Shown one piece after another: positions 1 through 8,590 of a stretch of DNA of 64,000 nucleotides (position 1 is its first letter; every line of letters begins with the position of its first letter). Position numbers and translations under genes: made by a program. The stretch is from Niallia circulans (GTDB lineage: Bacteria > Bacillota > Bacilli > Bacillales > Cytobacillaceae). The stretch lies in assembly GCF_007273535.1 (NCBI RefSeq), contig NZ_RIBP01000001.1:1116001-1180000 (forward strand), given 5' to 3'. The notes below the pieces were generated by a model that had not been told where the DNA came from, made no database searches, and saw only the letters and a program-made list of their open reading frames with translations.

Positions 1-810
1 CCATCTTACAGGATGAACATGCTTGCCGATTCGACAATTAGCAAAGGTCGTTTTTGCAAACGAACGCCACGGTCTTCCTAAATAAACATTTGTAACGTCT
101 TTGTCTGCCGTTAAATAGCAATGTATAAAATACAAGCCATTTTCACCTTCAGGAGTGGAGGCTGCCGTTATATATCCTTCGTCATTATTTGGCCTTTTTA
201 ATGATTTTATTTCACAGCCTTGAAAGACTGCTTCGCCACCGCCAAAGATAAAATCAACCGTGCCCTCAATGTAACAATAACTAAAATGACAGCTGTGCTC
301 TTTAAAGGATGTTTTTAGTTTTGGAGTTGAAAATAACTGACCGTTTTTTTGCAATGCTGGTAATGGTCCAAGACATATTGTGTCCTGATAGCCTTTGAAG
401 GAGCAGTTCTTGAACGTAATATTGGTTCCCTCATTATAAAGAGCTACCGCCTGACCTACCGTCTCCCCTGGTCCAGCATTATTAATAATCTCAATATTTT
501 CAATGGCTATATTTGATCCATTGATAAAAAAGGTAGCTGTTTGAAAGGTCCCGATTTCTTGCTGCTGCTCATTTTTCTGCAGCGCATACCGATTGCCAAT
601 AATCTGGACTGTTCCAACGCCAATTATGGAAATGTCTGATTGATACAAAAGTATGTTTTCATGATATTTTCCACTCAAAATGGTTAGCTTAAGTGGTCCT
701 CTTTCCTCCTGCCAATAGTCTAACGCAGCTTGGATACTTGAAAAATCACACATTTCGTTTCTACCAACAACTAAACTCTTTAAAGATGTTTTTCTAAGAA
801 CTTTTTCCAT
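1..810 (-). CDS. Pectinesterase (CE8), 3' end cut by window edge
   Basis: The frame is open from an ATG at 810 to the window edge (270 codons, no stop), so the C-terminus is missing. It shows the CE8 landmarks in order: GQAVALYNEG, a QDT motif, DFIFGGGEAVF with the catalytic aspartate, GYITAAS and YLGRPWR. The family hydrolyses methyl esters of galacturonate in pectin. The N-terminus is hydrophilic (MEKVLRKTSLKSL) with no signal peptide, so I infer a cytosolic enzyme acting on imported methylated oligogalacturonides. It overlaps the upstream esterase gene by 31 bp, and its ribosome site (AAGGGAG, about 11 bases before ATG) lies inside that gene, so the two are probably translationally coupled. 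It is the last visible gene of the pectin operon. Confidence 0.93.
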   Translation of the reverse strand, partial: MEKVLRKTSLKSLVVGRNEMCDFSSIQAALDYWQEERGPLKLTILSGKYHENILLYQSDISIIGVGTVQIIGNRYALQKNEQQQEIGTFQTATFFINGSNIAIENIEIINNAGPGETVGQAVALYNEGTNITFKNCSFKGYQDTICLGPLPALQKNGQLFSTPKLKTSFKEHSCHFSYCYIEGTVDFIFGGGEAVFQGCEIKSLKRPNNDEGYITAASTPEGENGLYFIHCYLTADKDVTNVYLGRPWRSFAKTTFANCRIGKHVHPVRW

Positions 811-1679
811 AACGCGCGCATCTCCCTTGTTTCTTGATGCCCTCCTGTGAGCACATAGCCTTCAAAGTTTTGAGGAACATGGTGGTTCGTGTATGTTTTT
901 TGCAATTGTATGTTTAAGTATTGCGCTCCTTCAATTGGACACATCCTGTCATCCTTGCCTGCTAAGCTTAGGCGAGGCTTTGGGGCTATCAGTTCCTGAA
1001 CAGCTAAAGTAGAGAAATGCTTTAAAAATCCAGGCACATAATAGTAGAAACCGTGATGGTCTAAGCCGCGTTTGTTCATAAGCGTCTCGATATGAACCTG
1101 ACCAGCAATGTCAACAGACACTTTAATGCGCTCATCAAGTGCAGCCAACCACCAGCTCATCAATCCGCCCATTGACATACCGATTGTCGCTAGTCTGTTA
1201 GAATCTACATCCGGACGGGTTTCAAGATAATCCAGAAGCGACAGGCTGTCGAATAAACGCATACCCCAAAGCGTCTGCCCATTTAAAAGCATTTCTTTCA
1301 CAAGTTCACTTTCCTGTTTTCCCTTACGTTCATTAAATCCCCACATATCTATTGAACAAACAGCATAGCCAAGCCCTGTAAGTTCCTCTACAAATGAGGG
1401 ATTTTGTAAATAAGCACTGCTATGAAGTAGTTCTTGTTTTCCTTGCTCAAAATTACCGCCATGAGAGTGATTAAAGATGACCGTTGGCAGCGGGCCATCT
1501 GTGTCTTGCGGTATAGCAAAATAAGCTGGCACCTTTTCCAGACCATTTAAATCTAACAGTAAACTTTCTAGTATATATCCATTTTGTTGTTCTCTACTAA
1601 TTACTTGGGCAGATAAGGTTTCTGGTTTTGAACGATCTCCTAAGAGGGCAAATAATTGCCTTAAATGTTGGTCTTTCAT
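780..1679 (-). CDS. Alpha/beta hydrolase, dienelactone hydrolase/acetyl esterase type
   Basis: A 299-residue cytosolic alpha/beta hydrolase. The nucleophile elbow GMSMGG puts the serine at residue 169. An oxyanion-type HSHGG lies at 71-75, an acid candidate in GKDDRMCP (241-248) and a histidine in GGHQET (279-284), which gives a complete Ser-Asp-His set. No signal peptide is present. It starts within a 4-bp overlap with the GH28 gene and overlaps the pectinesterase gene at its end. From this context I infer that it removes acetyl or similar ester groups from pectic oligosaccharides, but the substrate is not shown by the sequence. A peptidase of the same fold is a less likely alternative. Confidence 0.8.
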   Translation of the reverse strand: MKDQHLRQLFALLGDRSKPETLSAQVISREQQNGYILESLLLDLNGLEKVPAYFAIPQDTDGPLPTVIFNHSHGGNFEQGKQELLHSSAYLQNPSFVEELTGLGYAVCSIDMWGFNERKGKQESELVKEMLLNGQTLWGMRLFDSLSLLDYLETRPDVDSNRLATIGMSMGGLMSWWLAALDERIKVSVDIAGQVHIETLMNKRGLDHHGFYYYVPGFLKHFSTLAVQELIAPKPRLSLAGKDDRMCPIEGAQYLNIQLQKTYTNHHVPQNFEGYVLTGGHQETREMRALWKKFLEKHL

Positions 1680-3010
1680 TTCACCTTTACTTCTTTAAGT
1701 AGCTCTTCTGCAGCTTTTGTATTCTTGGACTTGCAATGAGTGACCTCTATGTCCTCTGAATATTCAATATGGAAGGCTGGTCCTTCATGGTTCTCAACGG
1801 TTACACGATTAAACAGGACGTCTTTGGCAAAGCCAACATAAAAACCACGATTATTCATATCCTCGATTCCGGCCATCATTGCCGGCTTCCCAGGAGTAGC
1901 ATTTTCAGCCATTGAAATATCAATATGATTAAAGCTAATTTCCAACACATACTGTTCAGCTAAGCCATAAATAAATCCTGCTGCTGCATGAACATTACGG
2001 GCAGTAATATGCGAGAAGTGGATGCGTCTGAACATCGGTGTCTCCTCTGTTATTGGATAAGGATTTTTATCCCACACATATTTATCCTTTCCGCGCGGTC
2101 CACAGAAATAATATAAGTTTAAGATAAATGGACATATGACTCGTTCCATGACAATATTATCAACACGAATGTCCTCAATTACTCCGCCGCGACCCCGACG
2201 TGATTTGAGGCGAATCCCTCTGTCTGTATCTTGGAAAACACAGTTACTTATTGTCACATTTCTAATATCACCACTCATTTCACTGCCAAATACAACAGCT
2301 CCATGCCCATGAATCATCGTACAATTAGAAATCGTAATATTTTCGCAAGCAACGCGTTCTGCTGTACCTTCTGTTCCAGATTTAATGGCAATACAGTCAT
2401 CGCCTACGTCAATGTGGCAATTGCTGATTCTAACATTTGCACAGGATTCCGGATCAATTCCGTCTGTATTCGGTGAGTCAGCTGGATTAAAAATCGACAC
2501 ATTATCAATGGTCACATTATTGCAACAAATGGGATTAACGGTCCAGCTTGGTGAGTTTATGAGCGTCACATCTTTAATGGTAATATTTTCACAGCCATCA
2601 AAGCTGATAAGCTTTGGACGCGGGTAAGCGAGCTTCTCCTGATGATTTCGGAATATATCCCACCATTGCATTCCATTTCCATCAATCGTGCCAAAACCAG
2701 TTACAGCAATGTTTTTGGCATTTTCCGCATACAAGCAAGATGCATAAACCTCTCTTTTTACACCTTCCCACCGCGAAGTAACCACAGGGTAGTCATGCTG
2801 ATAATTAGAAAATTTCAAAACAGCTCCTCTAGACAAATTCAATTCAATATTATCTTTTAAAAATAACGCTCCTGTTAAGAACTCACCTGCAGGAATAATG
2901 ATCATGCCACCGCCGTTTTCATATGCTTCATCAATCGCTTTTTGGATTGATTCCGTACATAATTCACCATCACCAAGCGCTTCCAAATCGCGAATTAAAT
3001 AGGCTGTCAT
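1676..3010 (-). CDS. GH28 polygalacturonase-family glycoside hydrolase, intracellular
   Basis: A 444-residue right-handed beta-helix protein with all GH28 signature blocks: NTDGID (181-186), GDDCIAIKSG (203-212, the paired catalytic aspartates), HGHGAVVFGSEMSG (from 234) and RGIRLKS (264-270). GH28 enzymes hydrolyse alpha-1,4-galacturonide or rhamnogalacturonan bonds by inversion. No signal peptide is present, so it should act on short imported oligomers, probably in exo mode; that is inferred from location, not from residues. ATGA overlaps at both ends (with the GH105 gene upstream and the esterase gene downstream) indicate tight translational coupling. The ribosome site is AGAGGTG, five bases before ATG. 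Confidence 0.93.
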   Translation of the reverse strand: MTAYLIRDLEALGDGELCTESIQKAIDEAYENGGGMIIIPAGEFLTGALFLKDNIELNLSRGAVLKFSNYQHDYPVVTSRWEGVKREVYASCLYAENAKNIAVTGFGTIDGNGMQWWDIFRNHQEKLAYPRPKLISFDGCENITIKDVTLINSPSWTVNPICCNNVTIDNVSIFNPADSPNTDGIDPESCANVRISNCHIDVGDDCIAIKSGTEGTAERVACENITISNCTMIHGHGAVVFGSEMSGDIRNVTISNCVFQDTDRGIRLKSRRGRGGVIEDIRVDNIVMERVICPFILNLYYFCGPRGKDKYVWDKNPYPITEETPMFRRIHFSHITARNVHAAAGFIYGLAEQYVLEISFNHIDISMAENATPGKPAMMAGIEDMNNRGFYVGFAKDVLFNRVTVENHEGPAFHIEYSEDIEVTHCKSKNTKAAEELLKEVKVK

Positions 3011-4137
3011 TTCAACACCTCTTTCATTACTTCTTCAAATTCTGCTAAAGCCTGCAAAAATGCTCCCACACCCTTTTGGTCATTACAAATAATTGGTTCA
3101 CTTATATAATAAGTATAGGAGCCATCCCTGTTACCAGCACCGCCAAGTCCAGCAACCTGACAGGTTTTATTTAAATTTACCCAGCCTTCCTTCGTTAACA
3201 AAACAAATTCATCCAATAAGCCCTGATGGGATTTTGTTAACTGTGCTTCCCAACCGTTACGGTCCAAAACACCCAACCGGATACCTTTTGCAAGTGCACA
3301 AACATACATACTGCTGCATGAAGCTTCTAAGTAATTCCCTTTTTCATGTCCTTTATCTGTAACTTGATACCAAACACCGCTCTTTTCATCTTGGTAAGTC
3401 TTAAGTGCTTGCAATGTTTTCTCTAAAATTTGGATAAGAACATCACGACCTACAGTTTTTTCTGGCAAAATTTCTAACGTATCTACAACTGCCAGCAAGT
3501 ACCAGCCAATAGAACGTCCCCAGAAATTCGGGGACAATCCTGATTCTTTATCAGCCCATGGCTGTTGCTTTTTTTCATCCCAGGCATGATACAACAGCCC
3601 TGTTTGTTGATCTACCAAATGCTGGTAGCTTAGCTTAAATTGAACAATGATATCCTCTAAACCTGCTCCATTAGCGAAGGTTGTTTGATATTCCGCATAA
3701 AAAGGGGATCCCATATACAGTCCGTCCAGCCAGATTTGGTATGGATAAATTTGTTTATGCCAAAATGCACCTTCAGATGTTCTCGGATGTGTTTCGAACT
3801 GTTTCCGTAATAAATCACAAGCTTTTTTATATTTTTCTTCCCCCGTTTCCTTGTAAAGCACAAATAACAGCTTCCCGTTGTTAATATGATCAATATTATA
3901 TTCCTCTAAGTGATACCCTCTAATGGAACCATCATCTTGAATAAAATAATCCATATTGTCCTTTATATAGTTGAAGTATTGCTGATAACCTGTTTGTCTC
4001 CACACTTTTTCAAAGCCTTTTAAGACAACTCCATAATCATAGGACCATTTTCCATTGTAGCCTTTGTCTTCATATAGTCGGGGCAGTCTCTCCATAATCG
4101 AGTTTGCTGTTTTTACAGACCAGTTCCATTCTTTCAT
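3007..4137 (-). CDS. GH105 unsaturated rhamnogalacturonyl/galacturonyl hydrolase
   Basis: A 376-residue (alpha/alpha)6-barrel protein of the YteR/YesR type, which removes the 4,5-unsaturated uronate from the non-reducing end of lyase products. Visible landmarks are WLDGLYMGSPF with the likely catalytic Asp138, HAWDEKKQQPWADKESG and NFWGRSIGWYLLAVVDTLE. Its length fits the family (about 340-380 residues). There is no signal peptide. The start is fixed by AAAGGAG six bases upstream. It follows the solute-binding protein gene by 59 bp and overlaps the GH28 gene by 4 bp, so transport and cleavage genes are in one transcription unit. Its presence implies that a pectate or rhamnogalacturonan lyase acts outside; none is in the window. 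Confidence 0.92.
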   Translation of the reverse strand: MKEWNWSVKTANSIMERLPRLYEDKGYNGKWSYDYGVVLKGFEKVWRQTGYQQYFNYIKDNMDYFIQDDGSIRGYHLEEYNIDHINNGKLLFVLYKETGEEKYKKACDLLRKQFETHPRTSEGAFWHKQIYPYQIWLDGLYMGSPFYAEYQTTFANGAGLEDIIVQFKLSYQHLVDQQTGLLYHAWDEKKQQPWADKESGLSPNFWGRSIGWYLLAVVDTLEILPEKTVGRDVLIQILEKTLQALKTYQDEKSGVWYQVTDKGHEKGNYLEASCSSMYVCALAKGIRLGVLDRNGWEAQLTKSHQGLLDEFVLLTKEGWVNLNKTCQVAGLGGAGNRDGSYTYYISEPIICNDQKGVGAFLQALAEFEEVMKEVLK

Positions 4138-4196
4138 CTTTTACTCCTTTTCTTTCAGAAGTCAGCTTATTGTGTAAACATCCAAGGGCAAAATCC

Positions 4197-5705
4197 TTAA
4201 TTCGTAGTTTTATAGGCTTCCTTATATTCTTCTTTTATTGTTTTCCCGCCTTGGTCATTCCAACTCTTCACTGCTTTCTTAAAGTCAGCAAGAGAGATGT
4301 CTCCTAAAATGTATTGATAAGTAGCGTCTGTGATAATCTTTTGTAATTCAGACCCTTGCGTTGTAAAAGTCGGAGATTCTAATGGAAAGGCAGGATTCAT
4401 AACAGCATATTGTGCATTATCTGCTATTTTTTCATCCGCTTCTGCCTTAATTGGATTTGGATCCTTCAGATTGTATCCGGTTTCATTAGGGCGTGAAGAA
4501 GCAAATGGCTGAACTTCCTGTTGCCATAAGTCTTGATTGATAATTTCATAGGCACCATCATCATCGAGCTTGTAATGTGTACCTTCAATTCCATAAGTCA
4601 TTAATGTATAGTTTTCTGTGTCTATTAAATCGTTAACGAACTTTAATATCTTTTTCAATTCTGTTTCATCTTTAACTTCTGAACGAGGAAATGCTAGTAA
4701 CCCTCCAATTCCATTACCTCCAGACCAAATCGCTCTTTCAGAGTAAGACGCTGAAGTCATATCGTTAACAAGGGTAAGCTTCATATTATCCTGGATACCG
4801 GCTGCCATTGTTTCAAGATTTTTCGCGTCAAATAAGGCACCAACATAAATACCACCTTTTCCTTGAGCGAAGTTTTGCTGCTGATCCGTCTTAGCAGTTA
4901 CAGCAAAATCTTTATTTATCCAGCCATTATCATATAACTTTTTCATATAATCCATTGTTTTGATATATCCATCAGTTTCAAATTCCGGCACAAATTCTCC
5001 CTTAGAATCTACTTCCCAATTATTTGGTGTTCCAAAATACGAACCGACCGTTTTGAATACTCCATAAATTAAATCACTGCGATCCATAAAACCAGTTGTA
5101 TCTTTTTTGCCGTTACCATCTGGGTCGTTCTCTGTAAATGCTTTCGCTACCTCCATTAATTCTTCTGTTGTTTTAGGAACCTCAAGACCAAGTTTATCTA
5201 ACCAGTCTTTACGAAGAACAATACCGTTTCTCGCCAAATCCTTTTGGAACGGTACACCATAAAGCTTGCCTTCAGTCGATGCTGATTTCAGCATTTCTTC
5301 GGGAATTGCTTTTAAGTTAGGAAATTCATCTAAATAATCTTCAATATTCCAAAACATACCTGATTTCAATGCGTTTCTAACAGAAGAATTTTCTAAAATC
5401 GTTAAGGTAACAATATCCGCCAAAGAATCAGAAGCTAAAGCAGTATTAATACGTTCTTCTTTTGACGCGTCAGGAATCCACGAGAATTTAATTTCCGTAT
5501 TTGTTTTCTTTTCCAGTTCATTTATGATCGTATCTGTCGGTGGAGAAGCGGTATGGAGAATATTTAGCCAGGATATTTCTGTTTTGCCATTATCCTTGTC
5601 ACCATCTCCAGATTTATTGCTAGTTTTTTCTCCACTGCACCCTGCAAGCAGCAACATACTGGCAAGACTTACACTAGCTAACTTTGATACCATTGGTTTT
5701 TTCAT
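4197..5705 (-). CDS. ABC transporter solute-binding lipoprotein, LplA/YtcQ type
   Basis: A 502-residue extracellular sugar-binding protein with a lipoprotein signal: positive MKKPMVSK, a short hydrophobic stretch, then lipobox LLAGC with Cys23. Size and repeated WL/DWLDKLG-type segments fit the LplA/YtcQ family, which feeds YteP/YtcP permeases with pectic oligosaccharides in Bacillus subtilis. Aromatic and acidic residues are frequent in the mature part. The start codon lies inside the end of the YesL-like gene (32-bp overlap) with AAAGGAG seven bases upstream. Substrate, inferred from the adjacent GH28, GH105 and pectinesterase genes: oligogalacturonide or rhamnogalacturonan fragments. Confidence 0.9.
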   Translation of the reverse strand: MKKPMVSKLASVSLASMLLLAGCSGEKTSNKSGDGDKDNGKTEISWLNILHTASPPTDTIINELEKKTNTEIKFSWIPDASKEERINTALASDSLADIVTLTILENSSVRNALKSGMFWNIEDYLDEFPNLKAIPEEMLKSASTEGKLYGVPFQKDLARNGIVLRKDWLDKLGLEVPKTTEELMEVAKAFTENDPDGNGKKDTTGFMDRSDLIYGVFKTVGSYFGTPNNWEVDSKGEFVPEFETDGYIKTMDYMKKLYDNGWINKDFAVTAKTDQQQNFAQGKGGIYVGALFDAKNLETMAAGIQDNMKLTLVNDMTSASYSERAIWSGGNGIGGLLAFPRSEVKDETELKKILKFVNDLIDTENYTLMTYGIEGTHYKLDDDGAYEIINQDLWQQEVQPFASSRPNETGYNLKDPNPIKAEADEKIADNAQYAVMNPAFPLESPTFTTQGSELQKIITDATYQYILGDISLADFKKAVKSWNDQGGKTIKEEYKEAYKTTN

Positions 5706-6342
5706 TACAATTCTCCTTTATGTGTTCATTTATATTTGTTTCTTTAGAATCCTCGATTTCCATTCTCGTAAACACTTGATTTGCTGTCCAAGTGATTGAA
5801 AAGAACAAGAAACTGACTCCAAGGAAGGTTATAACTCCTGGGAAAAACGTTATAGCTGCCCAATAAAGTACACCTGTCACTAGGAAAAATAGCAGTGAAT
5901 ATTGCAGGCAGGCTAAGCCAAATAGCAAGGACATCTTCATTTTCAAGATAATTCCATTCCAATTGTAGTGGGCCATGATTGGAAAGATATATACGACAGA
6001 CAACAAATAAATGAATCCTACTATTAACAGAGCCACCCTTAAATACCAATTTGTGACGGTTAATAAGTCGACAGCTATAACAAAGCCAATAAAGAGATAA
6101 ATCCAACTAATTAAGACAGATTCCTTAAAGTTTTCTTTGTAATATTGCCAATAGGTCTTAAAAACAGGTATTCTGTTTCCGCGTATCCATTGCCGGCAAA
6201 TACTAACCAAGGCATAAGTAGAAGGGCCGATACCAAACACACCTAACCCTAATAACGTAAACAAAATCCACAATATATTTACATACACTAAGTTTAGAAT
6301 GCTAGTAAAAATGGAATTTAATTTTTCTACTGATTTGAGCAT
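5674..6342 (-). CDS. YesL-like DUF624 integral membrane protein
   Basis: A 222-residue membrane protein with about five hydrophobic segments, starting near residue 15 (ILNLVYVNILWILFTLLGL) and ending around residue 190. The early GPSTYALVSICRQWIRG block is typical of DUF624/YesL proteins. These are encoded beside Lpl-type sugar ABC transporters in Firmicutes; their biochemical role is unknown, and an accessory role in the transporter is only inferred. The start is supported by GGGAGGG seven bases upstream. The 3' end overlaps the lipoprotein gene by 32 bp, so the products are probably made in a coupled way. Confidence 0.85.
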   Translation of the reverse strand: MLKSVEKLNSIFTSILNLVYVNILWILFTLLGLGVFGIGPSTYALVSICRQWIRGNRIPVFKTYWQYYKENFKESVLISWIYLFIGFVIAVDLLTVTNWYLRVALLIVGFIYLLSVVYIFPIMAHYNWNGIILKMKMSLLFGLACLQYSLLFFLVTGVLYWAAITFFPGVITFLGVSFLFFSITWTANQVFTRMEIEDSKETNINEHIKENCNEKTNGIKVS

Positions 6343-6365
6343 CGAAATACCCTCCCTCTTCCTTA

Positions 6366-7340
6366 TTAGTACACGCCGTCTTCTCCAAACTTTTTAGCTA
6401 GTTTATTAGCTAAAATAACTAATATCAATCCAACAATCCCTTTAAATAATCCCACTGCTGTACTAAAGCTTAATTGACCATTTTTCAACCCGGCTGTATA
6501 AATATAGGTGTCGAAAATTTCAGCAACATTTCTGTTTAATGAATTAAGCAGAAGATACATATGCTCAAATCCCAGGTCCAAAGTATGCCCGATTTTTAAG
6601 ATTAGTAGCGTAATAATAACGGGACGAATGGCTGGTAATGTAACATGCCACGTTTTTCTGAGGATGCCCGCACCATCCATTTCCGCTGCTTCATATAATT
6701 GCGTATCAACAGCAGTAATCGCAGCAAGGTAAATAATCGTTGACCATCCTAATTCCTTCCAGATTATTTGACTAATGTAAACCGTTCGCGTCCAATCAGG
6801 TGAAGTTAAAAAGCTAATTTTGCCCAATCCTATTGACGCTAAAAACTCATTGATAACCCCGCCATCTACATTTAAGAAAACATACGTGATGGAAACAATA
6901 ATTACCCAAGACATAAAGTGCGGAATATAAATCAAGGTTTGAATCCCTGATTTAAAGTATTTGTTTTTCACTTCATTCAACATGAGTGACAGGATAATAG
7001 GTAGTGGAAAAAAGATAACAATATTTAATGCAAACAGTATTAACGTATTATTCAATAACATGAAGAAAGTAGGTTCAGTAAATAAACGAATGAAATGTTT
7101 AAGACCTACCCACGGACTGTCAAGAATACCTAAGTATGGTTGATAGTCCTGAAACGCAACGATAAGTCCCGCCATCGGTAAGTATTTAAAGATTAGAAAA
7201 TACAGCATACCTGGGAATATCATTAAATATAGAAGCTTATTCGTTTTTATCCCTGCCAGGATCTTTTGTCTCCGAATTCCTTTCTCTTGCTTAACAGTTA
7301 AGGTTGGTAAAGTATGATTTGGCTTCACAGCACCTCCCAT
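6366..7340 (-). CDS. ABC sugar permease, LplB/YteP type
   Basis: A 324-residue binding-protein-dependent permease with about six membrane segments. The cytoplasmic EAA loop is clear (EAAEMDGAGILRKTWHVTLP, near residue 215) and would contact the ATPase. The N-terminus MGGAVKPNHTLPT is hydrophilic, and the ribosome site AAGGAGGAG lies four bases before ATG. It is the first gene of the leftward pectin operon. Its usual partner, the LplC-type permease, is not downstream but divergent at 7645. No ATPase gene is in the window, as expected for Lpl/Ytc systems that share the MsmX-type ATPase encoded elsewhere (family knowledge). Confidence 0.9.
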   Translation of the reverse strand: MGGAVKPNHTLPTLTVKQEKGIRRQKILAGIKTNKLLYLMIFPGMLYFLIFKYLPMAGLIVAFQDYQPYLGILDSPWVGLKHFIRLFTEPTFFMLLNNTLILFALNIVIFFPLPIILSLMLNEVKNKYFKSGIQTLIYIPHFMSWVIIVSITYVFLNVDGGVINEFLASIGLGKISFLTSPDWTRTVYISQIIWKELGWSTIIYLAAITAVDTQLYEAAEMDGAGILRKTWHVTLPAIRPVIITLLILKIGHTLDLGFEHMYLLLNSLNRNVAEIFDTYIYTAGLKNGQLSFSTAVGLFKGIVGLILVILANKLAKKFGEDGVY

Positions 7341-7644
7341 TTTACTCCTCCTTCAATAGTGATTTAGCTTTCTGGATTAAGCATACTAAGACTAAATAAT
7401 TACGTACATAATCATTTTATGATTACGCTTACAAACACTGTTATTTCAAGGTTTGTAAAGAGAATCCTACATTTTGATTATCGTTAATTTCCTGAATGAT
7501 TATTTGGTTTTATTATCTGTAAGCCTCCAAGAAAGCGGGTTTTATAGCCATCTTCTTCTATGTTCGATAGTGATTATATACGTAATAATCTCTTCGATGA
7601 TAAGGTAAGTGTATCTTTTAAACAGTAATTCAAGGAGGCTGTAT
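7341..7644. other. Divergent promoter region between the two permease genes
   Basis: This 304-bp AT-rich gap holds the start regions of both the leftward operon (from 7340) and the rightward permease gene (7645). AAGGAGG at 7632-7638 is the ribosome site that fixes the latter start. A poor cre-like sequence lies at 7420-7433 (TGATTACGCTTACA, two mismatches to TGWAANCGNTNWCA). An operator for the AraC regulator encoded at 8591-10828 is expected here, but I could not define it. Confidence 0.5.
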
Positions 7645-8529
7645 ATGTTGACGACGAAAAAGAATAAACTGACTAAAGGAGGCCGTGCGTTTTCAATAAT
7701 TAATGGAACAATATTAATTATTATAGCACTCATTTGTTTCCTTCCTTTTGTGAATGTAATTGCCAGTTCCTTTGCATCCACTCAGGAAGTGGTAGCCAAA
7801 AAGTTTATCTTATTTCCACGAACCTTTTCTCTCGACGCATACCGGTATATCTTATCAACCCCAACATTATTTAAATCATTAGCTGTTTCCATCGGGGTTA
7901 CTGGTATAGGCACACTGGTAAGTATGGTTCTTACTGCTTTAATGGCATATGGTTTATCCCGTAAATATTTATTTGGAAGAAACTTAGTGAATTTTATTGT
8001 TGTTTTTTCCATGCTGTTCAGCGGCGGAATGATTCCAACCTTCTTAGTCGTTAAATCGGTCGGATTGATTGACTCCTATTGGTCCTTAATTCTCCCAGTG
8101 GCAATTAATGCTTTTAACCTTATTATTATGAGAAACTTTTTTCAGGCTCTGCCTGATAGTTTGGAAGAGTCAGCAAAAATGGATGGCTGCACCGATTTTG
8201 GCGTATTTATAAAAATCATGCTGCCCCTTGCATTGCCATCCATTGCAACTATTTCCCTGTTTTATGCGGTGACCTACTGGAACACGTATATGACAGCAAT
8301 TTTATATATTAACGATTCCACTAAATGGCCGATTCAAGTATTATTGCGTCAGATTGTTATTGTATCGAGCGGAATGCAGGCTGAGGGGTCCTCTGTTGAT
8401 GTGGTTCCTCCTGCACAAACGATTAAAATGGCTGTTATTGTCATTGCAACAGTTCCAATGCTTATCGCCTATCCATTTGTCCAAAAATACCTAGTAAAAG
8501 GTGCTTTAGTTGGATCTGTGAAAGGATAA
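7645..8529 (+). CDS. ABC sugar permease, LplC/YtcP type
   Basis: A 294-residue permease with six hydrophobic segments and an EAA loop (ESAKMDGCTDFGVFIKIMLP). The C-terminal YPFVQKYLVKGALVGSVKG ending is typical of LplC/YtcP proteins. I chose ATG 7645 because AAGGAGG sits seven bases upstream; an earlier in-frame ATG at 7609 lacks such a site. It should pair with the permease at 6366-7340 and the lipoprotein at 4197-5705. It is transcribed away from them as a single gene ended by a strong terminator, which is unusual because the two permeases normally sit in one operon. Confidence 0.92.
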   Translation: MLTTKKNKLTKGGRAFSIINGTILIIIALICFLPFVNVIASSFASTQEVVAKKFILFPRTFSLDAYRYILSTPTLFKSLAVSIGVTGIGTLVSMVLTALMAYGLSRKYLFGRNLVNFIVVFSMLFSGGMIPTFLVVKSVGLIDSYWSLILPVAINAFNLIIMRNFFQALPDSLEESAKMDGCTDFGVFIKIMLPLALPSIATISLFYAVTYWNTYMTAILYINDSTKWPIQVLLRQIVIVSSGMQAEGSSVDVVPPAQTIKMAVIVIATVPMLIAYPFVQKYLVKGALVGSVKG

Positions 8530-8537
8530 TCTTAAAA

Positions 8538-8571
8538 CAAGAAAAAGCTTCTGGAGCTCCAGAAGCTTTTT
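8538..8571. terminator. Bidirectional intrinsic terminator
   Basis: AAAAAGCTTCTGGAGCTCCAGAAGCTTTTTTT forms a near-perfect palindrome with A and T tracts on both sides. It lies between the convergent LplC-type permease gene (+) and the AraC regulator gene (-) and can end both transcripts. Confidence 0.92.
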
Positions 8572-8590
8572 TTGGTGCTCTCTTTTCCAT

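Noticed and set aside
7420..7433. cre site in front of the pectin transporter operon
   Set aside because: TGATTACGCTTACA has two mismatches in the defined arms. It is mentioned only as a weak candidate.
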